A stretch of 64,000 bases of DNA from Capitulum mitella (Eukaryota; Arthropoda; Thecostraca; Pollicipedomorpha; Pollicipedidae), in assembly GCA_030062745.1 (NCBI GenBank), contig CP099847.1:22594374-22658373 (forward strand), written 5' to 3'. This document shows, in pieces, positions 36,597 to 48,308 of this stretch. The notes under the pieces are model-generated. The model worked only from the letters and a program-made list of their open reading frames with translations, did no database searches and was not told the DNA's origin. Made by a program: the position numbers and the translations under genes. The number at the start of each line of letters is the position of its first letter. Within the stretch, counting starts at the first letter, position 1.

Positions 36597-36920
36597 CTCC
36601 ACGCCAGGGTTGGAAAAGGTGCGGCTTTTTGGTGTTGGAGAGCACCAGAAAATATGTGCTCCAAAGACTTTCTATACTCCAAAGGTGTGGTCCAATGTCT
36701 CCATCAAAAAGCTACCTTATAATCATCTTGACAGATTTCTAACTCTGCAAGCAAATGACTCTGTCGCCATTCAGTAAGAAGCAAGCATGATGTCATAACT
36801 GACAGACACTAAGAACGTCAATTTCAAACAGCATCATGCTTTACAAAATTTTGTACCGCAAAACGAAAATTAGGCTCCGACACCAAGAACAAAAACCAAA
36901 TTTCCAACCCTGCTCCACGC
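36597..36920 (+). mobile_element. hAT-type MITE with perfect 8-bp duplication
   Basis: A 308-bp element (36605-36912) has ends CAGGGTTGGAAA and TTTCCAACCCTG, exact 12-bp inverted repeats. CTCCACGC is duplicated exactly at 36597-36604 and 36913-36920. The interior holds TGTGCTCCAAAGAC and TACAAAATTTTGTAC-like motifs shared with the 26.3- and 58-kb elements. No coding capacity. Confidence 0.93.
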
Positions 36921-38612
36921 CATGTCATCGTATTTGAGAGCGCGCTACATTTTCGGCGTGGCTCACGAGGGTGGCAGTTGCGCCTGAACCTACCACCGCC
37001 CAGTGTTGTGATAGTGAAGCCGAACGGCATATGCACCGTCCGCGGCAGCGTTGCGCGGCCGTCACGATGTGACGCAGGCACTCCCTCTGCCCACCGGCCG
37101 GCAGGCCCTGCGGCGGAAATTTGCGCTCACGGTCCGCCCGCGCGCGCCAACGATTCAGAAAGACGTTTCGTTAGTATTTCGTGTCCACTTCGGACAGTCG
37201 TCGATGAACTGAAATGATGCAAGCCATCGCTCAGAGATGACGACAAAAGCCGTCCAGATGGGCATGACGGCACCATTTTAGTGCCTAGTGAGTAAATGTG
37301 TCCAGAAGTAGTGCGTGTCGAACAGTGATGTGTCGTTGATAGTGTCATGAACGGGAGAAGAGACGCAGGCGCTTCTTCACTACAGCTTGAAAAAAACGAA
37401 ATTAGTGATATGCCGCGATGCGGAAGGAAACAACGTAATCCTGTTATTGAATGGGGGGTGGGGGCTATTCACACACCCTACGCTTTGCTCATCATTCCAA
37501 AACGATTGGAGGGCTCTTCTGCGCTCACTTGACTTTTTCACATATGTTTTTACACATTATTACATATTACTGCATACTAGCATGCCAGAATCTCAAACCC
37601 TACATGAAGAGTGAAACAGTGGACCCGCAAAACGGTCGTGCGTATGAGCGCAAATGGTGAGGACCTGAAGGGGAAACTCCAGTTAAAGGCGGGCTCGCGG
37701 GTTCTGGCTTGTGGCGTTCCAATATCGGCGCTGACGCCTGCAGTGACATTTTTGGTCACTCAAATAAAAAGGGTGGCCCTACCAACCATGACCTGTTTGG
37801 ACGGCCTTTGCTATTGAAATATATGCATGTATTTGCATGTGCCACAAAATTGAACACAGGATGTAAGGAATAAAACGACCGATGGTTGTCCGGTCCTCAT
37901 GAAAACGCCGAAACGGTGCTGATCCGAATGCCAAATTGCAGTTTTAAAAGTCACATGTGTTTCGTGATCATGGGTTCATCCATGTAGGAGTGTTTTCAAG
38001 GTTGGCGTGGAAAGATGCATTTTTAGACTATTTATTTTCATTGAACACCATAGGATTAATGTCAGTCATCCTAAATTAGTAAAAGAGCCGCCGGACCTGC
38101 TCTTTGGGTTGCAACGCCCGTGCATAGATTCCTAGAATGAGTTGCTGTTGAGGAAAATGTGTTGAGTTCGGCATTTGCTGGTCTGGAGGTAAACCAAGGC
38201 TTGAATAGGCGGCGACGGGCGGCAGGAAGCAAGCTGGCAGTGTTTTATACGTACTAGAATTCAGTGCGGTCATACCAGTGCTTTACATTCGTACCAACCG
38301 GTCTCAGTCTGATTGCGGTGGGAAGGAGCCGTGAACGATATAAACCGCTGCGTAGTTGTTCATGTAACAGCAGTATTAGCGACCTTCAGGCCGCTTGGGC
38401 GAACTGATCTCGTATTTCAGTGAGCTGTTTTCAAATGGGAATCATACCGACGTTTTGTGCATAGCGTGATGCATGTTGAATGCGGCTGTAGCTGGCGGAG
38501 GAAAACGCCCCGGGTACTGAATTTAACACTGTATATTTAATAAGCAATGCCATATCGACTGTAGAAACGAGCGTAGGCGAACCATACTCTGCTTGGTCGT
38601 CAGCGCCAAGCT
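36921..38612. other. Non-coding, no gene seen
   Basis: FAM50 intron 1. Unique-looking, short unrecognised frames only. Confidence 0.5.
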
Positions 38613-38699
38613 GACGGGCAGTCCGCATGGGCGCCGAATGACCTTGTAGTCGGTGCGCCCCTAAGCCCCAATAACCAACCAACCGACGGGCAGTCCGCA
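38613..38699 (+). mobile_element. 57-bp mini-retroposon, copy 2, with 15-bp duplication
   Basis: The element itself is 38628-38684, starting TGGGCGCCGAATGACC and ending in the tail ATAACCAACCAACC. GACGGGCAGTCCGCA flanks it exactly at 38613-38627 and 38685-38699. Compared in reverse with copy 1 at 16180-16234, it differs at three positions and is two bases longer in the tail. Both copies start at the same 5' base, so neither looks like a random 5' truncation of a longer parent. Confidence 0.87.
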
Positions 38700-41058
38700 C
38701 TCTCACCGCTGGCCTGCCCACTGTCCGTCTGGCCGACAGCCTCATCTTTCGCCGGGTGTGCCAGGGTACAGCGTGCGATCTGTGCTGGTCTTTCGCCGGC
38801 CGGCAGCGGACCTGTGACGACTCTGCTCCTCCGGCCATTGGCGGCGGTTCTGGTCCGCCCAGGGACCGCCGGCCGCCCAGGGACCGGCGCCGCCCAGGGA
38901 CCGGCGCCGCTCAAGATACGCCGTCGGCCGTGCGTTACACCACTGACCAGCACAGGGAGGAGGGCTCAGGGACCGCCGGCCGTGAGGGGTGGCTCTGGTC
39001 CTCACAGGGACCGCCGGCCGCTCAGGGACCGTCGGCGGCCGTGGGTTGCACCTCTGACGGGCTCAGGGAGGAGGGCAAGTGTCACGCTCAGACGCGGCGG
39101 CGGCGGGGCGCGGCGCTCGGGGAGCCGCCCGGCGCTGGATGACGTCAGCGGCTGCTGCCGGCCCACGCACGGGCCGGAGGACTCGCGCGCAGCCGGACCC
39201 CAGTACCGTGAACTCTAGAGCGACACGCACCACCCTGGTGTGAAAACGATTTTAACGCAAGCTTGCGTATGTGATACTGTAGGGAACCGCTGCCTTCGCC
39301 CCTGTGCCTCAGATTGCAACTCATACGGGTCGAGACATCTTTGTCATTTTGCCGCCAGCAGGATACAAACTGTTAATGAGTATGTGTGGAGCGAGCAAAA
39401 TACGAATCGTCTTTCGCATATTTTCTGTGTGTGTATGTGTGTTCCCGGTGCGTTCCGTATATGGATAAGCTCGCAGGCTTAGCGTCGAAATATTGCTGAA
39501 GCGGCACATGATGCGTTGTTTCGCAACTCTTGCACACACGAAACAGGCCCTTTTGTGAGAAGGTAAAAGTAGTTGTTTCAGTGAAGAGGGATTATTGCAA
39601 CTGACTTCCTGGTGTGTTGCTACAGGCCGCCGACGAGCAGTATATGCTAGGACAGGTGCAGCGCAAGGCTGACTGTCCGGGTGACGATTGATACTTTTAA
39701 CCAAGTCTGGACGATATGCAGTCATTGTTTTTGACAGCCCAATCGGAGTGGGACACGATGGCTGCGGACCATCCGAAAAACAGACAGATCCACGCTCTGG
39801 CGGAGTATCTGCGTGCCGTTCGCGAATCAGGTGTGGGCGTTCGTTCTGGCCCGTCTCCAGACAGGGCTGGACGACATTGAAATGGCAAAGAGGAACCCCT
39901 GGAAACGGGACTGTTACAGGAGGTCAGAAACAGATGCTCCGTAGCGGTTTTTCTGAAAGGCCCGCAGGTAGTGAAGGACTGCAGGAAGCCCCAGAAGGAC
40001 GTGAATGTATGATGCTTCACTTAGTGTGCTGCGAAACAAAATAGGTGTCTTTGTAAGCCGTTTTGTGCAGTGAGAAGGTTTCTACAGTTTTCCTATTTTC
40101 GTGCACATTATGTATCGTTTGCAGATCTAATAAAAAAGTCTCGTCGGAAAATGCACCTCTCTGTCCGTTAAAAATGAACTTTGTGGGACCTGTTTTGTGT
40201 TCTGACGTGTTTCCAGGCAGGATGTAGGTTTATACTTTCTGGTCAAGATTTCTTTGTTGCAGAAATCTTTACCAGCACGCCTAAGTTATCCGAAGTGAGG
40301 AATTATTCCCATTATTCTCCAGAAACTGCGAAAATCGGAGAATGCCAGGTTTCGTTTTATATCTATATATCCCGAAATATCTTGAAAATGTCCGTTGGAC
40401 AGTGTAAAGAGAGACCAGGAGGTGTGCTGAAATCCTGTTCTCTGTCGGCGTGGCTGGATCCGTCTCTGAGAGATGATGAGCTTTCGTTTACCATCTACTG
40501 CCGGCCGCGACTGTAGCACCAGACCCTGCCTGGTGGGTCACCAGCCAGAATGTGATAAACATCGGAACATGTGAATATTGGTGCGCTGCGCGCGAACGCT
40601 CCATCCACTAGCAGGACGTCTGTGCATCAAGTTTATACCTGCCTCATTTCTGTGGAGACTCGATCTTGGTGCATGTTCGGTGAGCGCTAATGGTCTCCGG
40701 GTCCACTCAGATGATTTGATATCAGTCCATGTGTATGGATATGATGTGGATGTATATCCAAATCATTCCGTATACATAGACTGATTTGACCACTTTTTTA
40801 TCTCCATTATTTTTATAGATCGTCCCATGTCGCGGACCGGAGTCGATCGCTGCGATGTTCGAGTTTCCCGTTTCTTTAACAACAAAGCAAAAAACATTAG
40901 TTCCTGAAAAGCGTCTCCACACAGCAGGTTATTCCGGATTTCGCCGGTAGAAAGGCTGTCGCCCTAGCTAAGACCGGCCGCAGTCGCCCCCGAGCGGCTC
41001 CGGGGCCAGTTGTAATCGCCTTTGCGGGTTTAGCGGCAGGAAGGCGCGGTTTCTACTG
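38700..41058. other. Non-coding; GC-rich CAGGGACCGCCGGCCG repeats at 38830-39140
   Basis: 38830-39140 contains many CAGGGACCG(C/G)CGGCCG units at irregular spacing within a duplicated block of about 100 bp. Long frames there are composition artefacts. Nothing is recognised in 39200-41058. Confidence 0.45.
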
Positions 41059-41253
41059 CATTGCGACCGCTTGGGATGCCCTGCAGCGAACACGATTGCC
41101 GGGTGGCTTTGCTGCTTTCCAATCCTGTTCAGCAGCTAGACAAACTGGACTGCTTGAGAGAACGTTCGCACCGGGCGCTGCTTCTCGGCGATGTGGGGCA
41201 ATGTTTCCCGCCCGTCTCCTCTGCGTGCGCCGAGCGTGGCCAGACCTGTGAAC
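41059..41253 (+). repeat. 195-bp direct duplication, copy 1
   Basis: CATTGCGACCGCTTGGGATG... to ...GGCCAGACCTGTGAAC recurs at 42953-43145 in the same orientation with only a few substitutions and short indels. Flanks are unrelated. I do not recognise a family and see no clear target duplication. Confidence 0.9.
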
Positions 41254-42952
41254 GTGCGTCCACCTTTACCGGTCTTGGCGCTTGTTCCGTATTGGACGAA
41301 CGTTTGAGGTAACTGCTTGTTTGACTTCAGCGTGCTCAGATCGCTACCCATCTTCGTCCTTGGTCTCGTGTGTATCAGACCGAAAGGTGTATCTGCAAGA
41401 ACATACTCTGGATGGACAATAGTCCGATTCGGACTTATAGGTTGAACGAGGACGAAGAGTCTTTGGCCCGGGCGTTGGTTTTACTGGCCGAGTAGACGTT
41501 GCCCGAGGCTGCTCCTTCGGCATTCTGTAACAAGTCGCGTAAAGGTCTAAGGTTGTGAGCTGTAAAGTTTCTGCGTGATCTTTTGCGTCTGTGGATTTTT
41601 TGCGTGGGTTGTAGGATCCATTGTCACCATCGAAAATTCGACTACGTACAACTACGCAAAAAAAAATGTTTTGCTGCAACTAGTACAAAGCATTACAGGT
41701 TTGTATAATTAGTGGCCGATCTTTGGCGTCTGCGTGAAAGCTCCGGGCAACACATATGCATCCATATTTAGGTTATTTATCCGCAGGCTTCCGACCAGCC
41801 AGAGTTGCTTCAGCTTTAAGGCCACCTAGTAGTCATATGATGGAGGATGCAGACGGCGCTGAGCCGCTGAGTCTTCCTTCAAAGCAGCTGAGTTGGAAGG
41901 ACGGCATCGAGGGTGAATTCTTAATCGCGTGTGGCACACAGTCTGCTGTTTGTATCGTTGTGGCAGCGTACGGTAGATTGCACATTTCTTCGTTTTACTT
42001 TTAGTAGTAGTCCCCGTTCTTCGTGTGATGGTGGATTTTAACTTTTAACGTCATATACGATATGTGTGCCCGCTCTTCTGGCAGGCGATTGGATAATCTT
42101 GAGAATGTGTTTTCCCGTTTTTCGTGGAGGCGGGGCCGCCAGATCCGCATGGCCCGGGGTACTTCTGCATCGGGGCGTGACGGAATGAAAACACCGATTA
42201 GAATCGTTAGCACCACTAGAGTGATTTGAGGGCACACTTGTTACCTTCAACGAGTAGTTTTGTTTGAGATTGCCAAGTTGTAGCTTGTGTGGAACATTTG
42301 TGTTGTACGTTGTGTCCAAATCTCTATATTTACGGAATTTCACAACAATTTTCCACGATTTTCCTTTGCGTCCCGTCTATCTGTCCTGTTGACAACTGTT
42401 GCGTGACGACATTAGATGGCGCAGGCCAGTGAACGCGGGCAGAAGGCCTACATACAGGTACAGTCATTATCATTACGGAACGCTGATCTATGAATTTTGT
42501 TAAATTCATTGTTTATGTTTGTGTCTAAAGCATGTCTCTGAATGGTACTTCTTGAGAGGTGATACGAAGCAATTTTTGGACCGTAAAGCCGTGGTGGAAT
42601 TGGGTAAAACATTTCCTGTTAAACCGCTGAAGAGAAGCGATTCTCGAGAATGTTCTCCCCAACGAAAAAAATTGTCACTAACCCCGTGGTGGACTATTGC
42701 TAACCTTTGGACTATTACTAATTATGGACTGTTTTACTAATTGGAATTTGTGAATGGCTGATCCGAATTAAGAACCACTACATATGTCATCCGTATCAAC
42801 GATCGCTGCTTGTATATTTGTGACAACTGCAGTAGCCCATATCAGTGGCTTCAAAAAGCGAAATCATAACCACTGGAGCGAAGTTCAGAGTGGCACATGT
42901 ATCTTTTTGTGATAGGTAGTCTTTAAGTGGTTCGTCATTTTTTATGAAATGC
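41254..42952. other. Non-coding between the 195-bp duplicates
   Basis: FAM50 intron 1. A poly-A9 run lies near 41660. No gene is seen. Confidence 0.5.
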
Positions 42953-43145
42953 CATTGCGACCGCCTGGGATGCCCTGCAGCGAACACGATTGCCGGGTGG
43001 CTTTGCTGCTTTCCAATCCTGTTAAGCAGCAGACAAACTGGACTGCTTGAGAGAACGCTCGCACCGGGCGCTGCTTCTCGGCGATGTGGGCAATGTTTCC
43101 CGCCCGTCTCCTCTGCGTGCGCCGAGCGTGGCCAGACCTGTGAAC
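42953..43145 (+). repeat. 195-bp direct duplication, copy 2
   Basis: Near-identical to 41059-41253. The close match in otherwise diverged intron DNA means recent copying, by local duplication or by insertion of the same mobile sequence. Confidence 0.9.
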
Positions 43146-43634
43146 CTTTTACGGTATTTTTATTTTAGTGCAGCGCGATGTTCGTTTTTGAAATATTATT
43201 TCCGCATAATTTTCTTCCCCATTTTTACACATTTGTTGTCTTCTCCAGTTTTATTCAACTACATTCCTTGCGTGAAGACAGGAGCTGCAGGATAAATTAA
43301 CAGGGTGGTACGTTTACCTAAGCCAAGACAAGTAAACCGAAGTGAGACTTTCCATCACGACTGGAAATTGGGCTTTTTGTATCCAAACATCGCGCTGGGA
43401 TTCTAATCGTGTGTCCAGACTTGTAAGCGATTCACGAAATCGGAAATCGATTCGATTCTGATTTACAGCCCAAGAAGGTGATTCTGATCCTGATGCACCA
43501 TGGAAAACAGGGAATCAGTTTGGTTCTGATTCAAAGACAGTTTTTAACAACAAGGAATCGATTCGACTCCCGCTCCCTGATTCACAGCGATTCGTGATTC
43601 ATTTATATACGAAATGGCAAAAAGCGTGCTCGTA

Positions 43635-44616
43635 GAGGGTGTCCCCAAAAATGTGACACGGAACTCTAGCAATAATTCCTTTGTCTATGGAGTTAAGAAC
43701 ATCGTATTTTCACACAGCATTTGTAATGCTCTGCATGTCCAGCCTACCAAATGTCATAACGATAAGACGTCTCGTTTTGATTTCAGGACTGTTTTATTGC
43801 GTGCTCTAAATGTTGGCCTCGGCGGCCGAAACACCTGAATACGTTTGGAGAATTGTTCACAACGTTCAGGCACTGAGCAATGGGATCGCTCGGATCGCAA
43901 GGTTCACTTTGAAGTACGATATCGGGTTTGGTTTCTCCCCAGTATACATTGTTTTTTTTTTAGCTGACATGACCACTGAGCAAAAAAATGTGCCTCATTG
44001 TGAACCACAGCTCGTCGAGAAAGCAGCTCCTGCTCGACTTTGTCGGTGAACCACGGACACGTCGCCATCTGTTTCTCGATATTTTGCGGTTCGAGTTTAT
44101 GAGACACAACTGGTTAATTGGTATGGTGCAATTTTAAGTCTTTTTTAGAATGTTAGTCAGTCCATTCCCGGACATCACGAGCTCTTGACACAGACGGCGA
44201 AGGGATTTTTTGTCGGGCTCCGTGCGGCTGATGGCGCGACGGCGGCAACGAGTAGCCTTGCCCGGTGTTGAAACGTTCAGATTGTTCACCGTTCTGTGAA
44301 TTCTGAATTTGTGGATCCAATGACGAATTGATTGTTGGAGCGTCGCGTCTTTTGAGACCAAAACGATGTGCAAGCTCCAAGTGTGTCTGTTGGACAGGTT
44401 TGGTTGTTGCGTATTTTTCTACATAAAATGCGGTTTCCTTGATTGTAAACCCAATCTTGATCAACACATAATTCTGACATCAGTGACCGTTTCGGGGACA
44501 AAAATATACTGTGGCACGTTCAATGCATGTGCACCATGATATGAAAAAAATCTCGCTCTTCTCTTTAATACCACGTCCGTTGTTAAGAAAAGTGTCACAT
44601 TTTTGGGGACACCCTG
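43635..44616 (-). mobile_element. Decayed Tc1/mariner-type element
   Basis: The 982-bp element has inverted ends GAGGGTGTCCCCAAAAATG and, read in reverse, CAGGGTGTCCCCAAAAATG. A transposase remnant lies on the - strand. TA target dinucleotides are not clear at the right end, where a T-run follows. It is shorter than a full mariner (about 1.3 kb), so internal sequence is lost. Confidence 0.85.
43904..44467 (-). pseudogene. Mariner-type transposase remnant
   Basis: The N-terminal helix-turn-helix segment reads IGFTIKETAFYVEKYATTKP, then HLELAHRFGLKRRDAP, then (in another frame) IRHWIHKFRIHRTVNNLNVS, the linker of many animal mariner-like transposases. Farther on, VVHNEAHF replaces the catalytic block normally ending SDEAHF, so that Asp is lost. 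Multiple frame changes; not functional. Confidence 0.8.
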
Positions 44617-44799
44617 TTTTTTTTTGTTTTGTTTTTGTCATAAATACAGTAGCCAAACCCTGGGTCTTGTGTTATCCCATGGTCTACTTTGGATTATGGG
44701 ATAGTATTAGGGAACAGAGATAAGGTGTGTCATATGCATGACATTTTTACGCATGGGTATAGAACACTGCCCAAATTCAGTTTGCGTTGAGTTTCAAGC

Positions 44800-45100
44800 G
44801 TGTCCGCACAAAACTTCGTATAGCATTTCCTCGTACGCAAAACTTCGCATGCAAATCTTCGTATCGCATTTCTTTGTACTGAAACCTTCGTACGCAAATC
44901 CTCGTACGCAAGTCTTCGGGCGCAAATATTTGCGCGCGCAAAACTTCGTTTATGCAAAACTTGATATTCCCACTTCTTGGTATCTGTCAAACTCCTCATG
45001 CGCATTTCTTCGTATGCGCATATTTTCGTATCGCATTTGTTTTGATGCAGATATTCGCATTGTTTTGCATTGTATACGCAAAACTTTGCGCGTCGTATGT
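44800..45100. repeat. Degenerate TTCGTACGCAAAAC tandem array
   Basis: About 15 units of 17-20 bp such as CTTCGTACGCAAATC and CTTCGTATCGCATTT. A 164-codon open frame on the - strand (45224-44730) is created by the repeat and shows the corresponding repeats in its translation. It is not counted as a gene. Confidence 0.75.
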
Positions 45101-45358
45101 CGTTTGGGGGGAGGAAGAGGTACTCAAAATTTGGTATGTTAATGATCATACGAAAGGCTTCATCTAGAATTTTTCGCATCGCGGCTTCAAACATGAGATG
45201 ACTGCTCTGATGACGCAGTGACACATGATGACAGACAGAGAACTCAGCACAAACAACCGAAAGGTTGTTTGAACAGCATCTTCATTTTCTTGCATATTAG
45301 TCTGAGTTATTATTGCATTTGTCATGATAAGATACCTTAGATGCCAAGACTTTATCCC

Positions 45359-45444
45359 CCGTCTTGTGGCTGAGGGGTAAGGACGTTGACTCCGGCCCGA
45401 TGGCGCCGGGTTCGAGTCCCGGAAACAACGAACCGGGACTCGAA
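45359..45444 (+). repeat. tRNA-derived SINE head with inverted B box
   Basis: TGGCTGAGGGG (from 45366, A-box-like) and GGGTTCGAGTCCC (B box, 45408-45420) lie at tRNA spacing, and the T arm CCGGG/CCCGG pairs. The acceptor ends do not pair, so this is not a tRNA gene. TTCGAGTCCCGG (45411-45422) is followed ten bases later by its perfect reverse complement CCGGGACTCGAA (45433-45444). The SINE probably continues to about 45530 but its end is unclear. Confidence 0.6.
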
Positions 45445-45993
45445 TAGTTTAGCCCGACCATTCGTAGTGTATTTAATTGATAACTGACCAGAGAGGGTAA
45501 ACCCGGCACGGGGAGACCGTTTCGCAACATTGTGTGGACGCAAAATCTTCCGTTGAACTGTAGTTGCATTACTGCATGGTGGGTACAAGCAACAAGCTCT
45601 GCTTAGCATATGAGTGCTCTGAGCCAAAAGCTGTCCATGCAAACGCTTCGGGTGAGATTTCTTATGAAGGGAACATTTTATTTTCCATTGTAACATAACA
45701 GGAATTTTCATTTCCGTTTTCCTCTCATTTAATTCTTTCTACTCTCCTTGCTGATGGATGTCATGGTTGTTATTATAAATATCGGTAATAAGTAGTCTAA
45801 TTTATTTGGTAAACAAAGCATGCTTGGATCAGGATTTGAGAATCCATTCAAGGAATGAATTCCCAGCAGCTTTGTTATGCATTCGATTCTGATACTTAAG
45901 CCAAAAGGTGATTTTAATTCCGATTTTGAATCATGAAAAGAGCCGGTGAGTCAGAATCGGTTCTGATTCGATTCTGAATTGCTTACAAGTCTG

Positions 45994-47136
45994 CTTGTGG
46001 CGATGCCGGGTCTACAGACGCGCTTACGGCACTGCTGCCGCGCTCAGTCTTTGGCGTTATGGTGTTCAGGAACTCTGCAGTGGTGGTTTTGAACGCCGTA
46101 TTTCGTGATTGGTTGGTTTTGGTGGCGACGCACAATCACTTGGGCTCAAGCGCCCGGTGTCCAGTCCACGCCATGTGTCGTCGCGCCAATATGAAACACT
46201 ATGTTGGCAATTTTGTCGGTTAGCATACGTGTTCATTGCCTGCAAACATAACTTCCGTGTCGTTTTTAACGAGCTGGAGAAACCGCGTGCCTTATATGCT
46301 GTAAAATGACTGGCTTTCAGAGGCTCCGCTCATGGATTCCGTGTCAACATGTCGGTGGTGACGTTTTTCGATAATGATTTGTGTGCGCATGCGGTTGGAA
46401 TGATCGATATCGGTACTGGTTTTTGCACATGACTTCAGTATGCTCATCCTTCCTGTGCTCGGTATCAGAATAGTATCCAGAACACATAATTGGATTTTGT
46501 GACATGAAAATCATCCTCAATAAATGCGTACGTTTCAACTTCAAAACGAAAGAAACATGAAGACGATGACATAAATGTTTCGTATGGTTTTGTCTTTTCA
46601 CGAATACCGTCGCCACAGTGTGGCTGAAAAGAACGGTTGTTGCGTTTGTTGCATTTCCCCAAATATGAACATCGGAAATTAAAGGTGTCAGGGGATCGGT
46701 CGTGCGCGGTGGTGTTTCAGTGGCGCGGCAATCGCAGGCTCCTGTCGGGAGGCAGATCGTGGCAAAGACAAAGACTGCGATACAATCTAATTGCACGTGC
46801 GTGGCCGGTACCGTGGTTGCGAAAGGAAATCGCGTCAGCCTACCACTCAGGTGAACTTTCCGAAGGAGTCCCGACTTTCATGCACTTGGATGCTGTCTGT
46901 TCAGCTCAGGCGGAACTTTCGGTTTCTCCTGGCCGCTGAAAGCCGGGAACCGATTGCGATGTGTCGGCCGATGGGGTGTTACAGCGCGTGAGCCTCGCGT
47001 GCACTGGGCGACCCGTTCGCGGTCACCCGGACAAGGCAGCGGGAACTGACTGCCCACTGACACATGGACACATGGAGAATAGCTGATTGGCTGGATTATA
47101 GAGACACGTAGCAATCAGTTGGTAATTAGCTTAATC
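45994..47136. other. Non-coding, no gene seen
   Basis: FAM50 intron 1; open frames up to 150 codons (- strand, 46344-46796) are unrecognised. Confidence 0.45.
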
Positions 47137-47444
47137 GTGATCGGTAGCTCAGTCGGTAGAGCGTCGCCCCCCCCCTCCCGCCCCCTCTTCCATCCGGGTA
47201 AGACAGGTTCTAGTCGTACCGTATTTGGCACGCGGTAACTGGCCAACATAGCGTCAGGCTGAATACCACGCGGTCATGTCGTATCCTGACTAGTACCGTA
47301 CGCGGTACGGTAAGATTTCGCCACAATTTCAGCCTTTATCTGGAATTACGCAATCGGCTGTAGGGGTCGGGGTCCATGCAACGGGCTCTGCTTAGCGCTG
47401 GCTACGATCCCTGACGCCATCCTGTCATACCATTCGGATCACAG
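47137..47444 (+). mobile_element. tRNA-derived SINE, copy 1
   Basis: Begins GATCGGTAGCTCAGTCGGTAG, a near-perfect RNA polymerase III A box in a tRNA-like 5' region, with a B-box-like AGGTTCTAGTC after a C-rich insertion. The body continues through GGTCGGGGTCCATGCA and ends near CCATTCGGATCACAG. It aligns in order with 53495-53794. Target duplications are not evident. Confidence 0.7.
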
Positions 47445-48308
47445 TTATCAACTGATTAGAAGTTACAAAGAATGTTGTAGCATTTGCGGTATACAAATGC
47501 CAGATACTTTATCAATGCTGCTGCATTGATAAAGTCACTTCCCCAAATCTGTTTCTTTGCTTAAGTTTCGCACGTTGTCGAAAATGTTTGCCCGGTCGTT
47601 GCGGGCTTTTTGAATTCCAAATGTCCAACTTCGAACCCGTTGTCCTTCATGCAGGCTGCTGCTGATATGAAAAAGTCAAGTCGTCAAGGTGCTGTAAGCT
47701 GTTGGAGAACATCATATTGTTTGTGGCAGAAAAGCCATGACCAGGTTTTCGGATGAAATACGATAAAGACGTTGATGGCTATCGAAAAATATTTATTAAG
47801 TCATATCGTGACGCGGATGCAGTTGTCACGATCACTAAGCTTAATACGTTTACTCAGAAAGCACAGATGCGAAGCGCAGATCACATTTTTTTAAACGTGC
47901 ACTTTCGATGATTAACACCTAACACGAACGTATCCGGCCTCTAGACTTTGAAGTGGTGAACGTTAAAATTGCGTTGGTACCCCCGACATTACGTTATTGA
48001 TTGTAGCCTCCCGTGTTCCAATGCATTAGACTTCATTTAGATGTTCTGTGTCATTCAGTTACTCATAAGAACTCGTACAAAAAGCATAGACGCCTAAAGA
48101 CGCATACGTATACGCATAAGCCAATTTTACTTTGACTCTCGACCGTAGCCGGACAGTCGCCGTTTGTTCCTTCATTGGATCTGCCATTGCGCTGCTTGTA
48201 CCACAGAATGTACGCTTACGGAGTATGGGCATTCACAAGCGAGAACCTGACGTATTCGTCACTGAATACAAGCCGCGTTGGCCGTCAAGCTGAATCCTAC
48301 ATAACCTT
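47445..48308. other. Non-coding, 3' flank of the nested gene
   Basis: FAM50 intron 1; lies downstream of the nested - strand gene and should contain its 3' UTR. No other feature is seen. Confidence 0.5.

Larger units (their letters stand above)
43416..45993. mobile_element. Large GATTC-rich repeat with nested insertions
   Basis: The left end CAGACTTGTAAGCGATTC (43416) and right end GAATTGCTTACAAGTCTG (ending 45993) are inverted. Flanking 8-mers CGTGTGTC and CTTGTGGC match at 6 of 8, which could be a decayed target duplication. Subterminal GAATCGATTCGATTCTGATT-type motifs fill 43430-43600 and 45840-45985. A mariner-type element, a tandem array and a tRNA-like SINE lie between. The related short copy is in MRPL11 intron 1. 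Confidence 0.5.

Noticed and set aside
44730..45224. 164-codon frame on the - strand
   Set aside because: The Arg/Cys-rich repeats come directly from the TTCGTACGC tandem array. No domain and no splice context.
45359..45432. Possible tRNA gene
   Set aside because: A and B boxes and the T arm are present, but the acceptor stem does not pair and no anticodon arm is clear. Called a SINE head instead.
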